A DNA stretch of 64,000 nt from Dryococelus australis (GCA_029891345.1 CM057009.1:93233416-93297415); one strand, 5' to 3'; shown: positions 23,158 through 34,930, numbered from the stretch's first letter. The notes: generated by a model from the letters alone, not told the origin. Translations and numbers: made by a program.

Positions 23158-24127
23158 TGTAGTATTTGCTGTACGAATATTCTTGGAGTCCGCAGCAAAC
23201 ACTAGCTCGAATTAGCTCATTTAAAGTTTGAGACTCATAGAAATAAATAAATTAACACTTGAAAGTTTGTTGTTATCAGGAGTGCCAATAGAAAAATTAA
23301 AAGATGAAATAAAATTCACTGGAGGTTATTGCTATCTCTTCAAAACATTGGCAAACAAAAACAATCGACAGTTGCAGTAGACAAAAGAAACAACTCAAGA
23401 GACAGAATGGCCGCCTTCACAAACCAAATCTTCTCACTGCAAGATTTGATAATTATGAAGACAGGAGAGAATCAATACTTTTCTCTCCTGGTGCCCTAAT
23501 GACTCCTCACACAGACAAAAAAAAATTAATAGATTAAAACAATGTCTGAAATGAAGGCAGAGGGGTAGAGTCACGGGCGCGTGTCAATGCAAGTGAAATG
23601 GTCACTCGCCAAAAGCTATTCGGCTGACAACTGTTGAATGCACTATGATGACGAAGAAACTGTGGCGACAATAAAGCCTTGCTAACCCTGTTTATGCTGC
23701 CTGAAATGTTGCATCAAGTAAACGTGGTCCAATCGTGGCTGTGCAAAGTGCGCTAATGTCTAAAAATAGCATGTGAACTCTGACGTGACTTTTAAAATCA
23801 AAGTATTACAATGCACGGGAGTTGTCACGTCCGCCAACTGTGACATTAGTGCACTCAAGTTTCGTCAGATGGTGCAACCCCACGGCTACGTGTATCGCTT
23901 GCTAACACCTTGAAAAGTTGCACTGTAATCCTATGATGACTATTACTACTGATGTAATGACTCAAATATAATAAATTTGGAAAAATGAATGTGTACAAAA
24001 TAACAAACAAATTATCATTGCCACAATCTTCTAAATATTAAATCAATTACTATCGTTAACACAAATATATAGCAAAATAATTAAATAAATCCAATAAATA
24101 TAAATTATAATATATTGCACTGCTACA
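23158..24127 (-). repeat. LTR of element C
   Basis: A 970-bp stretch with inverted termini: + strand TGTAGTATTTG at 23158 and TGCTACA at 24127. Next to it the minus strand reads ATTGTCGCCCGACATGTTGG (23157-23138), a primer-binding-site-like sequence resembling TGGCGCCCGAC-type sites. Only one LTR is found. Confidence 0.7.
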
Positions 24128-24160
24128 GGCTGTAGTCGTAGTTTTTTTCATCCCCAGAAT

Positions 24161-24800
24161 CTATGTCTTTTTTTGGAACATTGCAGTTTCAATGTTTCTT
24201 CCCTGACGGGAATGAAGTTCTAGTGGCACCCCAAACCTTGAGAACACATGCTCTGTGAGTGTCTCGGCCACATTACGTGCTTCTTGCTTCGGGAGGGGAA
24301 TGACCTCAGGCCACTTAGTAAAATTATATTGGGCCACCAGTAAGTAGCAATTGCTCTTCTCTGTGACAGCAAGGGTCCCAGAATATCCACTGCCATTTCT
24401 CAAATGCATCTCCAACATTGTATTCTGGAGGTGACCTTGTCCCCTGGTACTTGGGCCCCTTCCTCACAGTCCAAATGTAACACAATTGGCACCACTTCTC
24501 AACATCCTCCTGACAATGAAGCCAGTAGAATCTCTGTCTAACTCTGTCAAGGATCTTATTAACACCAGAATGCCACATTATGCAGTTCCTTTAAAACTTT
24601 TGGAACCCTGCATTTTGGAAGGACCAACTGTAAGTAAACATGTGTGTTTTCCATCATTGCTTTCCCAGTTTCTGTTAATTACACCATTCTTCAGTATGAG
24701 AGAATTCCATTGTGTCCATTATGCTTTGAATGCTGTGCTCAGGCTAGATACCTCTTCCCATTTTGGCCATCATCCAGCTTCTTCCTACTTTAATAATTGC
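24161..24800 (-). pseudogene. Integrase of element B, truncated
   Basis: From about 24600 the minus strand reads HSGVNKILDRVRQRFYWLHC, then VEKWCQLC, the zinc-binding HHCC domain. Next are TLAVTEKSNCYLLVAQ, then NFTKWPEVIPLP and EHVFSRFGVPLELHS of the catalytic core, shortly before the end at 24161. Frame changes occur between the two parts. The second half of the core and the C-terminal domain are missing. Integrase would insert element cDNA into host DNA. Confidence 0.85.
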
Positions 24801-26230
24801 TGAAAAGTGGGATCATTCAGCTGATCTTTCCTAATACCCTCATCACTCCAGGTAGGTGGGGGAGGTATCAGAATTTCCTTCAGCTTGCTAAAAGTAATTT
24901 CACACACTGTGGGCCAATGACATTTCCTTTTTGCCTCAATTAGTTCATGTAGTGGCTTGGTGATCATGGCGAACCCAGGTACAAATTCATGCTAATAGGC
25001 ATATAATCCCACGAAACTCTGCACTTCAGTTTTGTCAGTTGTTTTAAGCCAATTTCTTAATGCTTTGGTCTTTTAAGGGTTTGTTTTGATTTTATGGGCT
25101 GATACTCCCCGTACCAAGAAATAAATTTTCTTTTGAAACAGGTGGCACTTCTTAGGAGGAACTAGTTTCAAATTGGCTGTGTCCACTTTCTGGAATACAG
25201 AGTCTAAACGCGATAGGTGTACTTCAAAATGTTCTTTCTGTTAGAACAATATCATCTAGGTAAATCTGATGGATATCTAAAGGCAAAACTTTTTCTATCA
25301 GGCATTCGAAGGTGGCAGGGGGCATTACACATCCCAAAGGCATAACTTTGAACTGCCGGGTTCCTTTCGCTTGGACACAAAATTCAGTCTTCTCTTGGAC
25401 CTCTGGAGTCACCTCGCACTGCCAGTACCCACTCTTCATGTCCAGAGTAGAAAATTATTGCGAACCTGCTGAGCTGTTCAATGTGTCGTCTATCCTTGGA
25501 AGCTGATAAGAGTCTTGCTTGATCACATTATTAAGCTGGCAATTATCTACACAAAACCTCAGAGAGCCATCTTTCTTCTTAACAAGAATATCAAACTCCT
25601 TCATTTGCTTCAGAATTCACTCAATTGCCTTGTGCAAAGCTAGTAGCAATTGTATTGGTGGCTGCTTTATGGACCTGCCATCTCCTATAACAATGTGATG
25701 GCATCATGCTAGTCCTTCCAAAGTCATTGATCCACATGAGAAGGCATCCCTATTTCTCTGCAGTAATTCAGAGACAGTATTTTCCTGTTGCCAGTGAAGA
25801 ATTTTTTTGTTCTTACCAGAAGTTCTCCCAGTACTTCTGGTAAATGACATTCTATTTGTTTTACTCTAGAATCTTGTGGACCATTTGGAAATACCTGGGC
25901 GACCTGCTTGCAAACACCTTACATGCCCCCCTCCTGAAGATGGATGGCACTATCAGACACATATATCATTATAACTGGAAAACCGTCAGAATTAGAATGA
26001 CAATTTCACTAGAAGCGGGCAGCACAGTGCGTAGACCACATACTACTGGGCAGCTAATTGAGGAGGACAAATCCTGCTGTGTTGACACCATCAACTCTCT
26101 ACTGCCTACCCGTAGCACACCAAGTTGAATATTGATACAGCACTCTTACCTACGTAGTATATCAAGCCCCAAAAGACATTCATCCTCTATTTCTGCTATG
26201 TAAACATTGTGTTCTATGCTAAGGTCACAA
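24801..26230 (-). pseudogene. Reverse transcriptase of element B
   Basis: Order on the minus strand: a degraded N-terminal stretch (EVLGELLVRTKK, about 25830), RT with MKSGYWQCEV, TEFCVQAKGTRQFKVMPLG and IYLDDIV (the two catalytic Asp at 25251-25262), then the connection KPLHELIEAKRKCHW at about 24950. It jumps from there to GIRKDQLNDPTFQQLL, so RNase H is deleted. Many stops lie before 25439. Confidence 0.85.
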
Positions 26231-26288
26231 AGTTTCAAGCTCATGTTTCTCTTGCAGATAACTGGTGTGGTCTTGTCTGTTACTGTAG

Positions 26289-26474
26289 TCAAATAACACC
26301 ATTCCATGCTGTCGTCGGGTGATTACTGGGGGAAGTCACGAGGATGTCTGGTCTTACTAATTTTATGGTCGCCCTAGTGTTGACTACCATCTGGCAAGGA
26401 ACATCACTCAGACTCCCCTCTTCTAATATTTCATCCGAATTCTGTTTCATTGAATGTACATAAGATAAGAACAT
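26289..26474 (-). pseudogene. Retropepsin-like protease of element B
   Basis: The frame MKQNSDEILEEGSLSDVP then VVNTRATIKLVRPDI aligns directly with the element A protease. The catalytic Asp is replaced by Asn (codon at 26381-26379, minus strand), and the next Gly is Arg. It cannot be active. Confidence 0.8.
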
Positions 26475-26640
26475 TGGGTCTTCCCTCCAGCAGTCATGAT
26501 CTTTGTTGACCCTCGTCCCCCAAGATTGGTGTTTTCAAGTTTTCTGAGTGTGTTGTATTTCACCTGCCTTTTGTTTCCTCTTTTCATGCTGCTGCTTATG
26601 ATACTGCTTTTGTGGACAGTAAGTTGGCAGCCAGGGCTGT

Positions 26641-26725
26641 CTGCATGCCCCGGCTGTCCACATACCCCAGTTTTGCACATGCCCCGGCTGTCCACATGCC
26701 CCGGCTGCCCACATGCCCACCACTC
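26641..26725 (-). repeat. 17-bp minisatellite over the zinc-knuckle region of element B
   Basis: About five units of the form GGGGCATGTGGACAGCC (minus strand), some 16-18 bp long. The unit corresponds to the Cys-Gly-Gln-x-Gly-His core of the Gag zinc knuckle seen in element A. As 17 is not a multiple of three, each unit changes frame, which explains the overlapping open frames here. Confidence 0.8.
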
Positions 26726-26845
26726 AGGTGGTTAGGGTGCGGGGCGACGAGGCTCTGTGGCATGGACCCTGGAAGCATTGTCCCTAATGGTTGTCTGTAA
26801 CTCTTTGTGTCTTCGTTATCCTGCCTTCATCATCTTCATTCAGCG

Positions 26846-27840
26846 TCACTGCTTATACCGGACATCGAGGTGCGGCCCCCTGTTTTGCTGACTCCACCTC
26901 CAGTACTCGGACCTGGTCATCCTGCATCTTGTGGGGTGCAGCCAGATGTTCTGCGTGATGGCATCGAATAAGAAGCCGACTTTGATGATGTTACATGCTT
27001 CCTTGGAGCACCCTTCTAGAGATTGTTGAAACAGTCTTACTATTTCTTGCCATAGCTCCTGCCGTGTCTTCTCTGGTCGCTGGGTGTGACTTCGCAGCTG
27101 TGCATGGTGGGCATGTCGTAGGTACTGGTCACCGAAACATAGCTCCAAGGCTGACATCAATGTGGGGTACTCGAGTTGATGTCACTCTGGCAAAGATTGT
27201 TGTATACTCAATGCGATTCTTCTCAGTACATCTGCGAGATAGTACGCCCGCTGTTCGGCTGACCAGCCATTCAGGGTGGCAACTATTTCAAACTGGTGTT
27301 GGTACTCCTGCCAAGAAGTCTGGCCATTGTAAGGGGCAGGCTTAGTTGAGACTCCCTTCCCCACTCCTGGCTGTGCATCACCAATTCTGCTGACTATCCT
27401 CAGAAAGATTCTGTGTTGGTTACAGCTTGCACTGTTTCCCCACTTTTCTCGGCTACAGATGTGAGGGTAGATCTGCTGCTGATGAAATTCCTGCCCTTCA
27501 TTATTCATCGCACTTATTTCCTGTTTCACTTCACTCTTAACATTGCCCATCCTGTTGTTTCCACTGTTCACTAACTCGCTAATGTCTTCTATTTACCTAT
27601 CTAAATGATCTATTTTCCTTTCTACATTTTCATTTAGTGTCCAGTGTTTTCATTTACTGAGTCAATTTTCCTGTCTATATTTTCATTTACAGAGTCAACT
27701 TTCTTATTTTCATTCTGGTTTACATTTCCTATCACTCTATTTATTTGGTTATTTACATATTCCCTCAAGCTATTTGCACTTGCACTCACTTGGCTGCTTA
27801 GCCACTTAGTTAATGCTAGCAGTGCGTTAGCATTCACTGC
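26846..27840 (-). pseudogene. Gag of element B
   Basis: The minus-strand frames start MNANALLALTKWLSSQVSA at 27837, with a coiled coil (NVNQNENKKVDSVNENID, then RKIDSVNENTG). The conserved core AQPGVGKGVSTKPAPYNGQ, then QHQFEIVATLNGW and AEQRAYYLADVL lies at 27370-27190, and ELWQEIVRL at about 27060. It matches element A residue by residue over the core. Stops and frameshifts occur near 27650 and between the blocks. Confidence 0.82.
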
Positions 27841-27908
27841 GATGTTTGTACAAAACAGTTTTAATTAATTATTATTTATTATTAATACTAACTTTTTGCC
27901 TAATTTGA

Positions 27909-29493
27909 TTATACTCTGTTTCATATAACTTCAATAATATTTGACAGACATTGTGACCAACCTACACAGCATGTAAACTATAAATGCCCCCATTTGCAAA
28001 GTACTGTGTCAGCTGATGGTTTTTGTATATTGTGTTTTATTATGTTGGCACTCTTTGCAATGATTGCAAAAGAAAATAGTACTTGGAATTAAAATTTATA
28101 TTTTGGAAAATTAATTATAGTTTCAACATTTATGGTTAAAATTACGCTCATAGACTAGTACACAATTTTTCTGAGTTATAGAGCAAGGGCTTCAAAAATA
28201 TTTATAAATATTATGTTAGAGCATGCGAACATCACGGTTATATGAAAGGTGTCCACCAATCTCCGTTGAGTCTGTTGTCTATGGTCTCCACCCACCCGGT
28301 GAAAACCCGTTTTCATTGTGCTCTATTCCGTCATAATTTTGCTATATGCGAGAATTCCTTGCTGGTGATGTCGGAATATTATATATGCAGTTAATTATTT
28401 TTGTATTTACGTATTTCATTAAGTGTAGTTCATCTTAGGTGCCTTTTTAGAAGTCTCCTTAGTGAAATGAATTATCAACACGTGTCTGCCGCTTTGTAAA
28501 ATTGTTTTTTGTGTGTTGTGGTCCACCATTTTCTGTGACCATCGCAAAGCACTAGCAAAACATTATTAACATTGTGAAGTTTGAATTTGTTGGTTTCAAG
28601 AAATAATTCAGCTGTTTTTTTAATTACATAAGTCAGCAAATAAATTATATTGTATCAGTAGCCGACAGGTGATTTTAGTGAATTAATCATCCAAAGTTCG
28701 GCACTTTTTTTTGTTGGGAATTACGAAGTGAACAGTAAGTTTGTGTGTTTTGTAAATAATGTTTTCTTGAATTGTTGTTAGAATATTTGAAATGTATTTA
28801 GATTTTATTTGATTGACACACTAACGATTTTTACATAGAAGTTAAATTTGCTGAACAAGTTTACATTGTGAATTTCGTACATCAGTATTACCAGTGATCT
28901 AATTATTGTGTTATGTTCTTGCGGGGTGTTTTCAAATGTATGTGGCCTAAATAAGTGCCCTTTGAGTGTAGTTCATTATATAAAGAATGCAATGATATTT
29001 ATCTGTTGAGCATTTCTCATATTGGTATGAACACACACACATTTATCGCATTTAGTTTTTTCGATGAAGTTAAGACTTTTGAGTTATAGTCAATTGAAAG
29101 CAAATTTCCTTACAAACAAAATTTCCTACTGCATCATCAAAACAATGAGAGTTTGTGAATCTTCACTTTCCATAAGAAGAACCACAAAAGATCATGCCTC
29201 ACAAAAGATGTTAATCTATAGTTCTCCACCCCACCAATAAAATAAAACAATCCTAACTAGTATATTATGTGAGCATAACAAAAATAAAACAGTTGGAAAT
29301 GGCAACCAGCTATAGTAGCCTAGGTACTGGACAGAAGTTGTTGGTCTTTCAATGCCTGCCACTGGATTCGTAATTTGTTTACAAACATTGTTTTCTTCAC
29401 AGACAGTACAGCTGTGGCTGAGGGATACATGGTGGCTGCACTTATTTTTGAGAACTGTCAAAATTTACTGAAGTTATATGAAGCAGAGTATAA
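27909..29493. mobile_element. Inverted-repeat-bounded insertion in the leader of element B
   Basis: TTATACTCTG(T/C)TTCATATAA plus about 20 further bp at 27909-27948 is repeated in inverse at 29455-29493. The arms are about 40 bp and some 85% identical. The segment lies between the primer-binding site (29507-29526) and gag (27837), where element A has only about 110 bp. It could be a DNA transposon with 40-bp ends, or an inverted duplication. Inside, 28240-28760 is less AT-rich with a donor-like GTAAGT at about 28735; no transposase is recognisable. Confidence 0.5.
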
Positions 29494-29527
29494 CAATTAA
29501 ATACCTCCATCCCACTTCTGATACAAG

Positions 29528-30360
29528 TGTTGCAAGAATACCTTTGAGGCATATCTGAGTTCCTGCTATGCTCTTGAACCCATGGATACAGCACGGCTTG
29601 AATTAATCCAAAAATCCTAGCAAACAGTCTGAACAAACATAATGGCCAAAAGCCAGCAGTTTAAAAATCCTTAGAGCAATGAAGGAAAATTATTAAGTGA
29701 AAAGTATGAAAACTCATTAAGTCTGTAGGAACACTTAATTTTTATCTTTTTAATTTTGGTTTACCTTGGAATTAAAATATTTTTGTTCCAGAAAACATCT
29801 CATCTCTAGAGAAAATTCTCTTTATGCAAAACCTTTTTAAAAAAGAAATTCAACATTTAATATATTATAATATATATATATTTGTTCCAGAAAACACCTC
29901 ATGTTTAGAAAAATTCCTCAATATGCAAAATATTTTTAAAGAGAAATACAATATATGATATATGTTTCCTCATAAGGAGTATTTTTACAAGAAAATGCAG
30001 TATTTACTGCCACACGCAGTTGTATTAATACTTTACAATTCCTTTCCATCAAAATACTGGAAATGTTCAGGTACATTTAAGGTCTTATCAATAACCAATA
30101 TAATAATTCTAGTTACAAACATGCAATTCCTTAAAACCTTTAAAGATATAGTATGTTTTTGTTGACAAAAACCTCTAACTTCTGGCTAACAGGCCATCCA
30201 GAGGCCGTGCTAATAACTCCTTTTATTACAAGTGAAAATCCAATTTGAAACATGTGGTAGATTTTTGCCTTAACAAAACTTCTAATTTCTGGCTAACAGG
30301 GCATCCAAAGGCCATGCTAAAAACTCTTTTTATTACAAGTGAAAATTCCACGTCGTAACA
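29528..30360 (-). repeat. 5' LTR of element B, with internal repeats
   Basis: 833 bp with inverted termini: + strand TGTTGCAAG at 29528 and CGTCGTAACA at 30360. The adjoining sequence at 29507-29526 (minus TTGTATCAGAAGTGGGATGG) matches the primer-binding site of element A. Two diverged tandem duplications lie inside: about 93-bp period at 29788-29960 (TTTGTTCCAGAAAACA landmark) and 107-bp period at 30167-30350 (TCTGGCTAACAGG). Such repeats are common in the U3 enhancer part of LTRs. The sequence is unlike the LTR of element A. Confidence 0.65.
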
Positions 30361-30530
30361 TATTTACAGCAGAAGGCACTTAATTTAAATTTCAATTAAA
30401 ATTACCATTTAATTTTATGAGATTTCTCTGTATGGCAACAGTAAAACTTTATTAAGATTTCACCTTCAGGCTGGGTTGACATGCCTGCCTCTTAAAATTA
30501 TACATTACAAATACATTTCTTTAAATTTTC

Positions 30531-30715
30531 CTCATGTCCCACAGACGAAAGCAACTGCTCACAAATAGTGGCCTTAACCTCAGAGGAGAAATTTTATTTT
30601 ATAACCATCTGGTTCCTGCTCAAATAAGAAAAAAACATTTTAAAACTCTTAAGTCTTTTTTTAAATTCCAATTAGAAGAGAGTTTACAAAGTTTTGGAAG
30701 CTTTAAAAATTAAGC
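30531..30715 (+). pseudogene. C-terminal fragment of a LINE ORF2
   Basis: An open stretch reads LMSHRRKQLLTNSGLNLRG, then EILFYNHLVPAQIRKK, ending FKTLKSFFKFQLEE and a stop. The 'G..IWN.LP..IR...FK..LK.FL' layout is typical of the C-terminal end of CR1/Jockey-type ORF2. No RT motif precedes it. The similarity is short. Confidence 0.4.
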
Positions 30716-33279
30716 CCTTTCAGGCACCTATCCTTATGTCAAAGTGATGTCATGACCTATAGCTTTAATGTGAAATAATTACCAGCCCATAACTTGTGCG
30801 AATGCTCCCTCAAGGCCGAACATCTGACCTCAACCGAACATTTGCAACCATTATAAATACAAAACCATCTCAATCAAATGGTAGAGAGGTGAATACAATT
30901 CATTCCCCAATAAAATTACAGCAATATTTTTATAATAAAAGCCACCAATAGGGGCATAGGTTACCACATATGGAGACAACCATAATTTTCTTGGTAGTGG
31001 GGTGATGAAAAGTTCATTAGGCTGTAGAGAGATCTTCATTAAGACATCCAATCACAGTCGTTTTCTTCAAATATGGCACGTACTGCATCACACTTCGGCG
31101 GAATCTTTGTCACCTTAAACTGCACACGCTGACCAGGGCCCACATGACGTCACAACTGCCGGCTGGCGAGTCAGGGACACCAGCACTTTATGCCGCTGTG
31201 TATGAGGGAGCAGGAACTAACACCCCCAGTGGCAGCTAAGTTCTAGCCAACACCTGTTGCATGGGTGCCGGGCGTGAATTCGTTATTAAAAAGTGCAGTG
31301 AAAACAAACTCCAGCCATGCCGGACCTTCACCAAATGCAGCGTGCAGCAAACAGGTTTGCAGTTATGTAAGTTTAAGTATGTTTTAGCAAGTCCCATATA
31401 AATTTTAACTGTCAAACTTCCAGTATTTTTCCGTGCATGCAGAAAAAGTACTTTAGACATTGCCACATTGAACGGGGCGGACCAGTAGACAACGAAACCA
31501 CGTAGTTTTGCGATGAAGTTGTCTCAAGGTCTTAATAAAAATAAAAGAACTAAATTTGAATTTTAATTTATTCACACAGCTATTATTTACAACATTTTTT
31601 AATTCTTAGAGAGCCCAATATTTATTGTTTATTTCAATTCTAATTAACATCCTTAATGTCTCTGTTTGGGTACAGTCAATTAACACATGCTCATTAACAT
31701 GTGTTCAGTCATATATTGTCATAATTTGTAATGTCTTTCACTCATGCATCTAGTCCATTGGTCCAGCCTGTCAGTCGCACTATTCGCTGCACTGCGCTGA
31801 TGCTCGCATTCACAGATTTTCCTCCTGCTGGTCACTTATCTTGCCACTTGCTTCTCTTCTCATTTATTGTCCTTCACCTGATGCCGCAGCCGTTCATCCA
31901 TTCAAAATCACCCCAGCCCGGAGGCCCATCGCACTATATATACTCTGCTGGCCTTGACCTGAAAAGTTCGCCACACTTCGAATCTATCTGAGAGCAATGA
32001 GATCAGTAATCCAAACCATTCTTGAAATGTCTCAAAGACATCCAATACCCAAGGTCGGAAGTGGCACACACCCTGATAGACATAACAGGCATGCTTTGTA
32101 AAGATTCCTTAGTGAAAAGCAGCTGCATGTCGAGTTGCAACTGACAACGCGCTCGCATCAATAAATAATCCATCTACTCTGTCCTTCACTTCCACTCATT
32201 TGCGCTGGACAAAGCAGCAAGCACATAATACCATGTTACCGTATCCTCAAGGTGAAAGAAAAACATTAATTTAGATTTTTACTTACAAGTGGAGGATGGC
32301 AACCATTTTTAATACACACTGCAAGCAAATTTCACAGATTTCGGAAGTTTATGCAACTAGCCCAAACTTTTTAGGAAGTCACTTATTGTGGAAATTTTAG
32401 TGTCATTTAAAAGTTTACATAAGATACTGTTACACTGTAAATTTATATTATAAAATAAATCTTTTTCTTTGAAGATGAAGATGGTGGCCATCTGCTTTCA
32501 GCATTCAGATGACTGTTTTACCCTACTTTATACTTAAACCTGCTTCACCAAAGTTGCATTTAGAGAGCTGATCTTTCTCGTGTGCTTAGTGTATACATTT
32601 AGATCAGTGTGCAACATCAAAGTTATCTGTGTTGAAGACTTCATTCCTAGAAAATAATATTCTCCAACTTGGGAAAAAAAATGTAAATTTGCTGTTTTTA
32701 TATACCAAAAAGTTCTGTGGAAGCAAAATAAAAATATGAGTTTTTTATTAATTTTACTCTTCTTGAATAGCTATAGGGTCCAAGTCATTCCATTCTGTTA
32801 TTTTCACCCTTGTTGAATGCACAGACCTTTGAAAAAAGTGTCGATTCTTAAATTTAATATATTGTGCATTTTATAATCCCACTTCATTCTGAATATTATT
32901 AAATGAAGTGTGTCAAAGGAATGCAAATGTGAATTGCCTTGCTTTAGTTGAAGTGTGCGTCAATATAAGTTTTCTTTGCGCTGGCAAGTAACTTCAAAAC
33001 ATAAAAAATAGCTTTACGCACAACAAATACCTAATCACCGCACAAGTTGATTCATTCTAGCTGTGGTGCCAGTCAATTAAATTTTACTGCTATGTGTACA
33101 TTTAGTTTTCTTTTTGTACAGTCATAACTCAATTTTCACTCTAATTTACAGTCACTCTTTGTACACTTATATTAATATTTACAAATTTACAAACTACATG
33201 TTTATGCAGCAATGTTTCTGTGTAGTATGTGCCATTCTCTTGAGGAGAATAACTGATAACATTTCTCTCAATTTGTTGC
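30716..33279. other. Intron sequence; GC-rich patch at 31.1-31.5 kb
   Basis: There is no supported gene. 31080-31500 is GC-richer than its surroundings and holds the palindromic CRE TGACGTCA at 31145-31152 and a GGGGCGG box near 31473. It may be an LTR or promoter remnant. The frames at 31236-31466 and 31731-31991 are unrecognised. Confidence 0.45.
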
Positions 33280-34254
33280 TTATGTTGTATGTGCTTCCAT
33301 TATAGTTACTACCACAAGTTGTGACAATTTTTTAAAAATATTCACTTGTTTCATCCATATCAATTCCTTTGTAAGTTTGAAGTGAGTGCTTGGGCCTTTA
33401 GGATGAAAAAATATAAATTGTTCTCTTCTCCATCCCCAGTTTCTTTGTCTGTAACAATTCAAATCCACCAGTCACTGTCAAAAATAAAACACACATAATT
33501 TTTCAGGTCTGGCAAAACAGCTTGTTGTGGTTTGGTGATAGGTATTGCTAAATAGTTTTGTGGTAATGAGTATTGGTAGGCAGCATGATTAGCCATATCT
33601 ACTGGAACAAAACCATTATGCTGCCTTGTATTGGTTTCATCTTCTTGAAATTGTCTTTCAAGTAACTTCGCTTCACAAACAATATCTTCTGATGTCACAA
33701 AGTAAATTGTTATTCCAAAAATTTTGCTTGAATAAAATTTGAACATTTCTTGTGGCGATACAATGTGGTTTTCAAACAAAATTTAAACATTTCTTGTTGC
33801 GACACAATGTGGTTTTCAGTGGTTCTTTTTGAACTAACCTTTGTCACAAGACGTTTAACTGTACCTCTGGCACCAACACATGGATTTTTGCCACGTGATG
33901 TGGCAAAAACATGCCATTCAGCAGACAAACCAAAATCATCTTTGTGCTTAGCTAGGTTAGCAAAGTTGTTTTGTGTATTGAGCAGCTGAACTGTCACTAA
34001 AATAATACACTTTTGTCCAGTTGGGAAATCTGCCTTTCAAATATTAAAGCCGAACGTTCTGAAAGGTGGGAAAAGCTACAGTGTTGTGTGTCAAATAGTT
34101 GCTGACAACGCGAAGTTTTCACACTTTGTAGAATCATCTTCTTTGTAATATACAACAAATGGGTGTAACGTGGCTTGTATGTTAACCCAATGAAATGCCT
34201 GTACTTCATCTTGCATCGTGCCATTGTAAAAAATTTTCTAAAATTTTGTAGCAC
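33280..34254 (-). pseudogene. Uncharacterised repetitive-family protein, broken
   Basis: Minus-strand blocks in order: LSERSALIFERQISQLDKS (about 34040), FGLSAEWHVFATSRGKNPC and GARGTVKRLVTK (about 33930-33840), ENHIVSQQEMFKF, a helical stretch with EDETNTRQHNGFVPVD, then LKNYVCFIFDSDWWI and YIFFHPKGPSTHFKL (about 33500-33400). From memory, similar 'WHFFATSHGK..CDG.GGTVKR' and 'YDG.WWIG' blocks recur in uncharacterised repeat-borne proteins of insects and cnidarians. The enzymatic role is unknown to me. Several frameshifts and stops. A 45-bp tandem duplication at 33738-33819 repeats the ENHIVS-QEMFKF segment. Confidence 0.5.
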
Positions 34255-34576
34255 AATTTTTTTTATATTTTACCTAGTTTCATATATTTAAAAAATTTCT
34301 CACTAATTTATTGTGTCAGTATTTTGGGCAAGTTAGGACAATGTTGTTGTCCAAATTTTGCCGCAATTTGTTATTTCCAAAATTTTATTTCATTGGAGTT
34401 AGTACAGAATTTACTTTGCTTCTAAGCCTCGCTGGAAACTGGTTGCTTGCTTTAGAGAGCTCAATTTGCAACCGGTAGTTAGCTGCCATGTTTGCATTCC
34501 TGAGGCATGGGACGCATTTCACTGTACCTTGTCCATGCTACTTGCATGTAATTCCTACTGCAGGAGAGTATTATAT

Positions 34577-34930
34577 GTAAATATAGGTTAACGGACAACC
34601 ATCATGATGAAACCACATACCACGACGTATGTCGAGCAATACATCTTCCAGATGTGCTGGTAAGGTCTCTCTGAGGAAATGGGCGTACGTTAAGGTCTCT
34701 CTGAGGAAATGGGCGTACGTACAGCAGGTCGTCCCTTGAGTGAAGTATGGTCCTATGACGTAGTCTGCAATGATTCCACACCACACATTCTCTCTCCATT
34801 GTCATGGGTGCTCCACGTACAGGACCCAACGCGAATTCTCCGTCACTCAGTAGTGCATATTTCGTAAATTTACGCGCCCATGGTTTGTGAAGGTTGCTTC
34901 ATAGGTAAATATTACGTTCTTCAGAAAATT
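34577..34930 (-). pseudogene. Tc1/mariner-like transposase fragment
   Basis: The minus strand reads LKNVIFTYEATFTNHGRVNL, NVWCGIIADYVIGPYF and LLDIRRGMWFHHDGCP. This matches the catalytic core of a common insect Tc1/mariner-like transposase, in which the last Asp is in WFxHDGAP. The preceding Asp of FTDEATF is Tyr here. An internal 30-bp tandem duplication repeats TYAHFLRETL (34661-34720). Two stops break the frame. Helix-turn-helix and ends are absent. Confidence 0.75.

Larger units (their letters stand above)
22513..24127 (-). mobile_element. LTR retrotransposon C, 5' part
   Basis: Reads on the minus strand as LTR (24127-23158), primer-binding site (about 23155), leader, then a short coiled-coil ORF (22713-22513). 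Nothing recognisable follows, so the rest is lost. Its LTR edge at 24127 abuts truncated integrase of element B, so C appears to have inserted into, or deleted, the 3' end of B. Confidence 0.7.
24128..30360 (-). mobile_element. Ty3/gypsy-like element B
   Basis: Reads on the minus strand from 30360: LTR, primer-binding site, a leader interrupted by an inverted-repeat-bounded segment, gag, zinc-knuckle minisatellite, protease, RT, a deleted RNase H region, and integrase cut off at about 24161 by element C. Gag and protease are close to element A. All ORFs are broken. It and A form an inverted pair of related sequences within one gene. Confidence 0.85.

Noticed and set aside
25844..26128. 94-codon plus-strand frame
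   Set aside because: The minus strand carries degraded gypsy pol here; the frame is a shadow.
29216..29461. 81-codon Cys-containing minus frame
   Set aside because: Considered as a transposase zinc-binding tail; spacing and context match no family I know.
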